This document shows positions 5,795 to 11,909 of a DNA stretch of 15,143 nt, piece by piece. This DNA is from Actinomycetes bacterium (lineage in GTDB: Bacteria > Actinomycetota > Actinomycetes > JAHEKZ01), in the NCBI GenBank assembly GCA_027117675.1, contig JAJAYM010000308.1:1-15143 (forward strand). The letters are read 5' to 3'. Positions within the stretch are counted from its first letter, which is position 1. Each line of letters starts with the position of its first letter. The notes beneath the pieces are model-generated. The model worked only from the letters and a program-made list of their open reading frames with translations. It was not told where the DNA came from and made no database searches. Both the position numbers and the translations under genes were made by a program.

Positions 5795-6831
5795 TGCGCA
5801 CCACCGTCATGGGACTGGGTTCCTGGGGTACGGCCTTCGGTCTGGTGCTTGCCGATGCCGGGCATGAGGTAAGTCTGTGGGGGCGCAACCAACGAACCGT
5901 TGACGAGGTGAACGCAACGCGTCGCAATGGTGGATTCCACCCCGATGTCGAGTTGCCATCGAGTGTCTCCGGCGTCGGTGTCACGAGTGTTGCGCTGGAG
6001 GGTGCCCAACTCGTGGTGCTCGCGGTTCCGGCGCAGTCGCTACGGGCCAACCTCCGGGCCTGGGGTGACCAGATTCCCCCCGGCGCCGTCGTGCTCAGCC
6101 TCCTGAAGGGCCTTGAGCAAGGCTCGCACGCCCGGATGAGCGAAGTCGTCGCGGCGGAGACATCGTGCCCGGCAGAGTGCATCGGGGTGCTCTCCGGACC
6201 GAACCTTGCCCGTGAAGTGGTTCAACGGCAGCCGACCGCCAGTGTGGTCGCCTGCGTCGACAGTGCAGTAGCACTCCAGGTTCAGGAGTGGACGCGGACG
6301 CCGTACTTCCGGCCGTACACCAATCAAGATGTTGTCGGAGTCGAGCTCGGCGGTGTGGTCAAGAACGTCATCGCCCTCGCTACCGGCATGGCTGAAGGAA
6401 TGGGTTTCGGCGACAACAGCAAGGCAGCGATCATGACTCGAGGACTTGCCGAGATGACCCGTCTCGGTGTGGCGATGAACGCTGATCCGCTGACATTTAT
6501 GGGTCTAGCCGGCGTTGGTGACTTGATCGCGACGTGTTCGTCGCCGCTGTCCCGCAACCGGACGTTCGGGGAGAATCTCGGTCGAGGTATGACCATGGAC
6601 GAGGTCATCGCGATCACCGCGCAGACCGCCGAGGGCGTGACGTCGTGCGCAGCGGTTCTTGAGCTGGCCCAGGAGCACCAGGTCGACATGCCGATCACCG
6701 AGCATGTGTCCGGAGTGGTGACTCAGGGGTGGTCGCCCCGCGACATGGTCGTGTCGCTGATGAGCCGAGTCGCCAAGCCGGAGTGGCATCGGGCTGTCGC
6801 ACCGGACGCCGTGTTGCCAGACATAGGCTGA
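5794..6831 (+). CDS. gpsA: Glycerol-3-phosphate dehydrogenase [NAD(P)+]
   Basis: GpsA reduces dihydroxyacetone phosphate to sn-glycerol-3-phosphate, the backbone for phospholipids, in the cytosol. The 345-residue protein has the Rossmann motif GLGSWGTA at residues 7-14, LSGPNLAREV around residue 133, the catalytic lysine at Lys190 in GGVVKNVIALATG, then GDNSKAAIMTRGLAEM and GLAGVGDLIATCSSPLSRNR. Length and motifs are normal. I chose ATG 5794 over the GTG at 5791 because AAAGGAGG (5781-5788) is then 5 bases away. The stop codon of the degraded plsC frame overlaps this ATG as TGATG, which shows former translational coupling. The strong Shine-Dalgarno should let gpsA be translated without plsC. 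ddl follows after 4 bases. Confidence 0.97.
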   Translation: MRTTVMGLGSWGTAFGLVLADAGHEVSLWGRNQRTVDEVNATRRNGGFHPDVELPSSVSGVGVTSVALEGAQLVVLAVPAQSLRANLRAWGDQIPPGAVVLSLLKGLEQGSHARMSEVVAAETSCPAECIGVLSGPNLAREVVQRQPTASVVACVDSAVALQVQEWTRTPYFRPYTNQDVVGVELGGVVKNVIALATGMAEGMGFGDNSKAAIMTRGLAEMTRLGVAMNADPLTFMGLAGVGDLIATCSSPLSRNRTFGENLGRGMTMDEVIAITAQTAEGVTSCAAVLELAQEHQVDMPITEHVSGVVTQGWSPRDMVVSLMSRVAKPEWHRAVAPDAVLPDIG

Positions 6832-6835
6832 GGCT

Positions 6836-7948
6836 GTGAACTCCTTGCCCCGCACCCGTGTCGCCGTCGTGTTCGGGGGGCGGAGCACCGAGCACCAGAT
6901 CTCATGCATCTCGGCCGGTGGCGTCCTGCGTGCCCTTGACCCGGAGCAGTTCGAGGTCGTGCCGGTCGGGATCACCCCGCAGGGGCGCTGGGTGCTGGTC
7001 GACCCCGACCCCGCCCGACTCGCGATCGCCGGCGGTCAGCTGCCCTCGGTCGACGAGGACGCCGGTGCAACGCTGGTCTGGACCGCCGACCCGTCCAGAG
7101 CGTTGAGCGTCCATGAGCCGGGGCAGGTACCCGAGGTGCTGGCAGATGTCGACGTGGTCTTCCCGGTGCTGCACGGGCCCTATGGCGAGGACGGAACCAT
7201 CCAGGGGCTGCTCGAGCTGGCTGGCGTCCCGTACGTCGGGTCCGGTGTCCTGGCGAGCGCAGCCGCCATGGACAAGGCCGTCACCAAAGTGCTGGCCGCG
7301 GCCGCTGGGCTCGAGCAAACCCCCTACGTCGTCATCACCGACCGCGACTGGACTTTCGACCGCGAGACCTGCCTCGAGCGTGTCCGTACCCTGCGGCTTC
7401 CGCTCTTCGTCAAGCCTTCACGCGCCGGGTCGAGCGTGGGTATCTCGCGGGTCAGCGCGTGGGACGACCTCGAGGCGGCAATCGAGGACGCCCGCATCCA
7501 CGACCCCAAGGTGGTGGTCGAGCAGGGGGTCATCGGGCGCGAGATCGAGTGCGCCGTGCTTGCCCGCACTGATGGACGCGGACCAGAGGCTAGCGTGTGT
7601 GCTGAGATCTTGGTTAGAGGCGACCACGCGTTCTACGACTTCGAGGCGAAGTACCTGGACGACGTCACCGACCTCGCCGTGCCGGCAGACCTGCCCGATG
7701 ACGTCAGCGAGCGGGTGCGTGCCGCCGCGTGTGCGGCGTTCGACGCCGTCGGTTGTGAGGACTACGCCAGAGTCGACTTCTTCGTCACCGACGACGACCG
7801 CGTCGTGCTCAACGAGATCAACACCATCCCCGGGTTCACGCACATCTCGCTCTTCCCCCGGATGTGGCAGGAGTCGGGAGTGGAGTACCCCGAACTCGTG
7901 GCGCGACTGGTGCGGACGGCCCTCGCCAAGCGCCGCGGCCTACGGTGA
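6836..7948 (+). CDS. ddl: D-alanine--D-alanine ligase
   Basis: Ddl is the ATP-grasp ligase that makes D-Ala-D-Ala for the peptidoglycan stem peptide. The 370 residues contain VAVVFGGRSTEHQISCISA at the N-terminus, VLHGPYGEDGTIQGLLELAG from about residue 111, the ATP-grasp block LFVKPSRAGSSVGISRV, GREIECAVL, FYDFEAKYLDD, and the C-terminal metal and substrate block ARVDFFVTDDDRVVLNEINT followed by PGFTHISLFPRMWQESG. The GTG at 6836 starts 4 bases after the gpsA stop, with only GAGG immediately before it, so expression probably relies on coupling to gpsA. It is the longer, DdlA-like form usual in actinobacteria. I see no hallmark of a D-Ala-D-Lac (vancomycin-resistance) ligase, but specificity is not proven by eye. 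Confidence 0.97.
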   Translation: MNSLPRTRVAVVFGGRSTEHQISCISAGGVLRALDPEQFEVVPVGITPQGRWVLVDPDPARLAIAGGQLPSVDEDAGATLVWTADPSRALSVHEPGQVPEVLADVDVVFPVLHGPYGEDGTIQGLLELAGVPYVGSGVLASAAAMDKAVTKVLAAAAGLEQTPYVVITDRDWTFDRETCLERVRTLRLPLFVKPSRAGSSVGISRVSAWDDLEAAIEDARIHDPKVVVEQGVIGREIECAVLARTDGRGPEASVCAEILVRGDHAFYDFEAKYLDDVTDLAVPADLPDDVSERVRAAACAAFDAVGCEDYARVDFFVTDDDRVVLNEINTIPGFTHISLFPRMWQESGVEYPELVARLVRTALAKRRGLR

Positions 7949-7967
7949 TGCCTCGGACTACGGTGAT
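7940..7967. repeat. 10-bp direct repeat at two convergent stops
   Basis: CTACGGTGAT occurs at 7940-7949 and 7958-7967. The first copy contains the ddl stop (TGA 7946-7948) and the second contains the stop of the minus-strand DUF3515 gene (7958-7960). No terminator hairpin is visible between these convergent genes. Confidence 0.75.
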
Positions 7968-8419
7968 CCGGCGGGCTGGTTGATGCGCTTCGGAATGGTC
8001 GCGGCCACGGCCGTCGTGAGTTCTGTCACGGGGGCGATCTCGGGGGCGTAGTCGGCGGGGACGCTTACCTCGACGTAGATCTGGCGCCCATAGGTGGTGA
8101 AGAGGTAGCCACCCGTGAGCTCTTCGGCGAACCAGTCGACCCCGTTGACGCTGGTCAGTTGCGATGTTGGCTCCAGCGCAGCTGGTCGAGGGACGCCGCA
8201 CCGCACGACGATCGCGGGGTCGCCCCAGGCTGCCGTAAGCGACGACTCCGGGCCGGTTTCTCGAAGCGCCTGACCGGACACTGTGCCTGGCCATGCGTCA
8301 TCAAGTTCAGCGCAAATCTGCGCCGTGACGGGGTCGACGTCCGTCGGAGGGGTGATCGCTACCGAACCGGAGCATCCAGACGTCACGGCGAGCACGAGAA
8401 GTGGCCAGGTGAGACGCAC
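7958..8419 (-). CDS. DUF3515 family putative lipoprotein
   Basis: The 153-residue product starts MRLTWPLLVLAVTSGC, a short lipoprotein-type signal peptide with a candidate lipidated Cys16. The lipobox is imperfect because Thr sits at -3 where Leu is usual. The mature part contains CAELDDAWPGTVSGQALR, WGDPAIVVRCGVPRPAAL, VNGVDWFAEE and YGRQIYVEVSVPADY, the layout of the actinobacterial DUF3515 family, whose function is unknown. Homologues are commonly found beside ddl and thiL in this gene order. The GTG at 8419 lies 3 bases after the stop of the Lrp/AsnC-domain gene, so the two form a minus-strand pair. Two cysteines remain after the signal region (residues 35 and 74) and could form a disulfide outside the cell. 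Confidence 0.85.
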   Translation of the reverse strand: MRLTWPLLVLAVTSGCSGSVAITPPTDVDPVTAQICAELDDAWPGTVSGQALRETGPESSLTAAWGDPAIVVRCGVPRPAALEPTSQLTSVNGVDWFAEELTGGYLFTTYGRQIYVEVSVPADYAPEIAPVTELTTAVAATIPKRINQPAGSP

Positions 8420-8422
8420 GCC

Positions 8423-8656
8423 TCAGAGGTTGATGACCGGGCAGGTCAACGTGCGAGTAATGCCAGGGACAGCCTGGACCTGGGCAACGACGAAGCGGCC
8501 CAACTCGTCGTCGCTGTTTGCCTCCGCTCGCACGATGACGTCGTAGGCGCCGATGAGGTTCTCGGACAGCGTCACGCCAGCGACCTTCGCGATCTGTTCG
8601 GCCACCTCGGCTGCGCGTCCTACTTCGGTCTGGATCAAGATGTATGCCGTGACCAT
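8423..8656 (-). CDS. Stand-alone Lrp/AsnC ligand-binding domain protein
   Basis: This 77-residue protein is an Lrp/AsnC (RAM-type) effector domain without a helix-turn-helix. It reads MVTAYILIQTEVGRAAEVAE, then VAGVTLSENLIGAYDVIVRA and VQAVPGITRTLTCPVI, a beta-alpha-beta ferredoxin-like fold that normally forms dimers or octamers and binds amino acids. The ATG at 8656 has a strong Shine-Dalgarno, GGGAGG, 6 bases upstream, so this small gene is genuine and not the 3' end of a full regulator. Such stand-alone domains are widespread in actinobacteria next to thiL. Its partner and ligand are unknown. It heads a minus-strand pair with DUF3515, divergent from thiL across 48 bases. Confidence 0.9.
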   Translation of the reverse strand: MVTAYILIQTEVGRAAEVAEQIAKVAGVTLSENLIGAYDVIVRAEANSDDELGRFVVAQVQAVPGITRTLTCPVINL

Positions 8657-8704
8657 CACAAACCTCCCGTCTGCAGGCCATGACCGTACCTGGTCAGGTG
8701 TGCA

Positions 8705-9703
8705 ATGAGCGACCCCTCGACCGCCCAGAACGCGGCCGACTCGATTCACGGCCGCGGTGAGTTCGCGGTGATTGATGCCATCACTCGCCGCCTGCCGCAA
8801 GGGGAGGCGGTCTCGGTGCCGCCAGGTGACGACGCCGCCGTTGTCCGCATTGATGAGACGCCGGTGGCTGTGACGACCGACGTTTTGGTGGCCGGCGTCC
8901 ACTTCCGCACCGACTGGTCGGGGCCGGACGACATCGGGCGGCGGGCGGCGGCGGCGACGCTGGCCGACCTGGTGGCGATGGGCGCCGATCCGGTGGCCTT
9001 GGTGGTGGCGTTGGTCGCCCCGCCATCGACCGACGCTGACTGGGTGCTCAGAGTCGCCGACGGCCTTCGTGACGAAGCCGCCATCACCGGTGCGTCGGTA
9101 GTCGGGGGTGACCTGTCCGCCGGTGATCGCATCGCGGTGACGGTAACGGGAATCGGCAGTCTCGGCGGGCGCGTCCCGGTGTTACGGAGCGGTGCGATGG
9201 CCGGGGACCAGGTGGCGGTGGCTGGTCGCCTGGGGTGGGCCGAGGCGGGGCTGGCCGTGCTGGGCAGAGGTTTTCGGTCTCCGCGCGTCCTGGTCGACGC
9301 CTACCGGCGTCCGGAGATTCCGTACTGGGCTGGCCTGGTGGCCGCAGCGTCCGGCGTCCACGCGATGTGCGATGTGAGCGACGGCTTGCTGGCCGACCTT
9401 GGGCACATCTGCACAAGCAGCGACGTACGAATCAATATTGAAAGCGCCTTGATCGAGATAGGCGACCCAGTGGCTTCCGTCGCCGCCGCCTACGGCAGCG
9501 ACCCACTGCCGTGGGTGCTCGCCGGAGGTCACGATCATGCTTTCGTGGCCGCGTTTGCTGCCGACGACGAACTACCTGAAGGCTTCACTCGCATCGGTGA
9601 CGTTGGGCCACCAACGGGGTTCGACGCCGCCGGGGGGTCGATGGTCACCGTGGACGGGGAAGTCTGGGCGGGACCGTCAGGCCACCGCCATTTTGACGGG
9701 TGA
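8705..9703 (+). CDS. thiL: Thiamine-monophosphate kinase
   Basis: ThiL phosphorylates thiamine monophosphate with ATP to give thiamine diphosphate. The 332-residue protein belongs to the AIR-synthase/PurM-like fold. It contains GDDAAVV from residue 41, TTDVLVAGVHFRTDW, TLADLVAMGADPVAL, SVVGGDLSAGD and CDVSDGLLADLGHI. The C-terminal motif usually written GGEDY/H appears as GGHDH at residues 274-278, so the acidic residue is His276. The ATG at 8705 gives a sensible N-terminus but has only a weak AGG about 7 bases upstream. It is divergent from the Lrp/AsnC-domain gene and converges on rpmB with 24 bases between. A 13-bp tandem duplication covers its stop codon. Confidence 0.96.
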   Translation: MSDPSTAQNAADSIHGRGEFAVIDAITRRLPQGEAVSVPPGDDAAVVRIDETPVAVTTDVLVAGVHFRTDWSGPDDIGRRAAAATLADLVAMGADPVALVVALVAPPSTDADWVLRVADGLRDEAAITGASVVGGDLSAGDRIAVTVTGIGSLGGRVPVLRSGAMAGDQVAVAGRLGWAEAGLAVLGRGFRSPRVLVDAYRRPEIPYWAGLVAAASGVHAMCDVSDGLLADLGHICTSSDVRINIESALIEIGDPVASVAAAYGSDPLPWVLAGGHDHAFVAAFAADDELPEGFTRIGDVGPPTGFDAAGGSMVTVDGEVWAGPSGHRHFDG

Positions 9704-9725
9704 GGTCGACGGGTGAGGCCGACGG
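9695..9725 (+). repeat. 13-bp tandem repeat over the thiL stop
   Basis: GACGGGTGAGGTC (9695-9707) is followed directly by GACGGGTGAGGCC (9708-9720) and a partial GACGG (9721-9725). The thiL stop TGA is in the first copy. The duplication fills the gap before the rpmB stop. Confidence 0.85.
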
Positions 9726-9727
9726 CG

Positions 9728-9913
9728 CTAGCGGGTGACCTTGCCTGCCTTGATGCAGGACGTACATACGGTCAGTTTGGTGGGGGTGCCGCCGATCGTG
9801 GTACGCACGGTCTGGACGTTGGGGTTCCAGCGGCGTGGCGTGCGGCGGTGTGAGTGCGAGATGCTGTTGCCGAAGCCCGGGCCCTTGCCACAGACGTCAC
9901 ACTTGGCGGCCAC
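9728..9913 (-). CDS. rpmB: 50S ribosomal protein L28, zinc-binding form
   Basis: L28 is a small protein of the large ribosomal subunit. The 61 residues include MAAKCDVCGKGPGFGNSISH at the start, SHRRTPRRWNPNVQTVR, and CTSCIKAGKVTR at the end. Two CXXC pairs, Cys5/Cys8 and Cys50/Cys53, mark the zinc-containing (C+) version; the cysteine-free paralogue typical of zinc starvation, if any, would be elsewhere. The GTG at 9913 follows GGAGGAG by 5 bases and fits the family start. The gene is alone on the minus strand, convergent with thiL and divergent from the DAK2 gene across 256 bases. Confidence 0.97.
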   Translation of the reverse strand: MAAKCDVCGKGPGFGNSISHSHRRTPRRWNPNVQTVRTTIGGTPTKLTVCTSCIKAGKVTR

Positions 9914-10042
9914 GGTGGCTCCTCCAGGACTCAGGCGGCGTCGGGGCCGCGGGCGCGCATCGCCAGAAGCACATGCGCAGGGTGTTGAGCGTGCCGGTGA
10001 GGGGATTCCCGGGGGCCGGGGCCAGCCTGCAACAGCCCGCCC

Positions 10043-10072
10043 AGACTACCGGATCGCCTCGGGCGGACCCAA
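10043..10072 (-). promoter_or_regulatory. Candidate rpmB promoter
   Basis: On the minus strand, TTGGGT (10072 to 10067) and TAGTCT (10048 to 10043) are 18 bases apart, an acceptable -35/-10 pair for an actinobacterial vegetative promoter. It would give a GC-rich leader of roughly 120 bases before the GTG at 9913. This is a visual match only. Confidence 0.35.
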
Positions 10073-10105
10073 ACCGGACGTCGGTGCGCCCGGTTAGGCT
10101 CACCC

Positions 10106-10128
10106 CTCGGACCAGAAGTTCGTCCGAG
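10106..10128 (+). other. Inverted repeat upstream of the DAK2 gene
   Basis: CTCGGAC (10106-10112) and GTCCGAG (10122-10128) are perfect inverted 7-mers around a 9-base loop, 29 bases before the Shine-Dalgarno of the downstream gene. A TAGGCT (10095-10100) just upstream could be a -10 element, but no -35 is evident. The repeat may be an operator or a leader hairpin. Confidence 0.35.
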
Positions 10129-10169
10129 TCAAAGTCACCGCGGCAGTCGGTGCTCGAGGGAGGTGGAAC

Positions 10170-11870
10170 GTGGCAGAAGCCGTGCCGACGGCGTTCGGAG
10201 TTGAGCAGCTAACGGATTGGGCGACCCGCGGGGAAGTTCTCCTACAGGCAGCCCGTCACGATATCGACGTACTCAACGTCTTTCCGGTCCCCGATGGAGA
10301 CACGGGTACCAACCTTCTCTTAACCTGGCAGGCCGGCTTGGACGCGCTGCAGGCGGCGGCGGCCGCCGGACCCCCTGACGCTCATCGTGAGCTGAGCCTG
10401 GGTAGGGCCTCGGTGGCGTGGTCGCGGGGCGCACTGCTGGGTGCGCGCGGAAACTCCGGGGTGATCGTGGCCCAACTCTTGCGAGCGTTCGCCGAAACTT
10501 TTTCTGGGTCCCCCACTGATGACGCCGGCTCGCCCCCCGGCATCGAAGCCGGCCGGGTCATGGCTGCCGCAATGTCCCGTGCAGCCGAGCTTGGTTACGC
10601 GGGGGTGGCGCGGCCGGTCGAGGCGACGATCCTCACCGTCGCAGCGGCTGCAGCCAGAGCGGCCAACGATCAGGTGTCCGGCGGACTCGCTGCTGTCGTG
10701 GGCGCCGCAGCCGATGGTGCCGCTGATGCTCTGGCACGAACCCCTGAGCAGCTCCCCGTCCTTGCCGCAGCAGGCGTCGTCGACGCAGGAGGTCAGGGCC
10801 TCTTCCTGATCCTTGAGGCACTTCGGGGCGCCGTCGACCCGGCGGCCCCGAGCTCGGCCCAGGTGCTGACTGGCTTCGGCCTGGGTCTGGTCGCCCCATC
10901 TGAGAATGCCTTCAGCTCGGCCGGCGTCCATGTCGCTCCTCCCACCTGCCCTGGTGACGGCGCGTTCGAGGTCATGTACCTGCTCGAGACCGGTGACGAG
11001 CCAGCCTCCCGCGTCCGAGAGCGCCTCGCGGAGCTGGGTGCCTCGGTCGTGGTGGTCGGCGGAGACGGGCTGTGGAACGTTCACGTCCACACCGATGACG
11101 CCGGACCCGCCGTTGAAGTCGGCGTCGCGGCTGGCCGGGTCCACCGCATCCGGATCACCCCATTGGTGGCGGCCAGCCAGCCCGGCGCGATAAAGCCCGG
11201 TGCGAATCAGGAACGGGTGGTGGTGGCCGTCGCTGCCGGACTAGGCCTGGGGGCACTCTTTGAGTCTGTGGGCGCAGTCGTGGTCGTGGGTGGGGCGCAG
11301 CATCGTCCCACGTCCGCTGCCCTCGTCGAGGCCGCCGGACCCGCAGGGGAGGTCCTGCTGCTTCCCAATGATGACGACCACAGGGCGGTCGCCGAGGCGG
11401 CGGCGGTCGAGCTCCGTGATCGGGGTGCGCAGGTAGCCGTGCTCCCTACGCACGCCGACGTTCAGGGCTTGGCCGCTCTGGCCGTCCGAGGCGTCGACCG
11501 CTCCTTTACCGATGACGTGGTCGCGATGTCGGCTGCCGCTGCCGCCACCCGGTTCGGCGGCCTGGCCGTGGCGGAGCGAGAGGCGATGACATCAGCGGGG
11601 GTTTGTCACCCCGGCCAGTTGCTTGGCGTCGTCGAGGCAGACATCGTCGTCCTCGGCGACTCAGCTGAGGATGTCGCCTGCTCCGTCGTCGACCGCATGC
11701 TGGCGGCGGGGGGCGAGCTCGTCACTCTGGTCTGCGGCGACGATCCGCTCCCCGGACGCCCGTTGGCCGAGGCGGTTCGTCGGCACCTGCACCAGACCCG
11801 TCTCGATGTCGAGGTAGCAGTCTACGACGGGGGCCAGCCGCACTATCCCTTGCTGATCGGCGTCGAGTGA
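10170..11870 (+). CDS. DAK2 domain protein, fatty acid kinase FakA/YloV-like
   Basis: The 566-residue protein has the FakA architecture. An N-terminal DAK2 (dihydroxyacetone kinase L-type) domain carries the metal/ATP motif VLNVFPVPDGDTGTNLL (Asp42 and Asp44), followed by SRGALLGARGNSGVIVAQLL and GVVDAGGQGLFLILEALRG. A middle domain around residues 265-320 includes FEVMYLLET. A DegV-like C-terminal half includes VVVAVAAGLGLGALFESVGA and EVLLLPNDDDH. In Firmicutes, FakA transfers phosphate to a fatty acid held by FakB; no fakB is in this window, so the substrate here is inferred. The GTG at 10170 follows GGGAGG (10158-10163) by 6 bases. It starts the operon with recG (39-base gap), rsmD and coaD. 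Confidence 0.92.
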   Translation: MAEAVPTAFGVEQLTDWATRGEVLLQAARHDIDVLNVFPVPDGDTGTNLLLTWQAGLDALQAAAAAGPPDAHRELSLGRASVAWSRGALLGARGNSGVIVAQLLRAFAETFSGSPTDDAGSPPGIEAGRVMAAAMSRAAELGYAGVARPVEATILTVAAAAARAANDQVSGGLAAVVGAAADGAADALARTPEQLPVLAAAGVVDAGGQGLFLILEALRGAVDPAAPSSAQVLTGFGLGLVAPSENAFSSAGVHVAPPTCPGDGAFEVMYLLETGDEPASRVRERLAELGASVVVVGGDGLWNVHVHTDDAGPAVEVGVAAGRVHRIRITPLVAASQPGAIKPGANQERVVVAVAAGLGLGALFESVGAVVVVGGAQHRPTSAALVEAAGPAGEVLLLPNDDDHRAVAEAAAVELRDRGAQVAVLPTHADVQGLAALAVRGVDRSFTDDVVAMSAAAAATRFGGLAVAEREAMTSAGVCHPGQLLGVVEADIVVLGDSAEDVACSVVDRMLAAGGELVTLVCGDDPLPGRPLAEAVRRHLHQTRLDVEVAVYDGGQPHYPLLIGVE

Positions 11871-11909
11871 CATCCGACGACCAAGGCGACTCGGCGAGGT
11901 GACGGTCTG

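Noticed and set aside
8657..8704. Short inverted repeat TGACC-6-GGTCA at 8681-8696 as an operator
   Set aside because: A 5-bp palindrome in 48 bases of GC-rich sequence is weak and nothing else supports it.
10320..11144. 274-codon minus-strand open frame within the DAK2 gene
   Set aside because: The plus strand has clear DAK2 motifs here; the antisense product has no recognisable domain.
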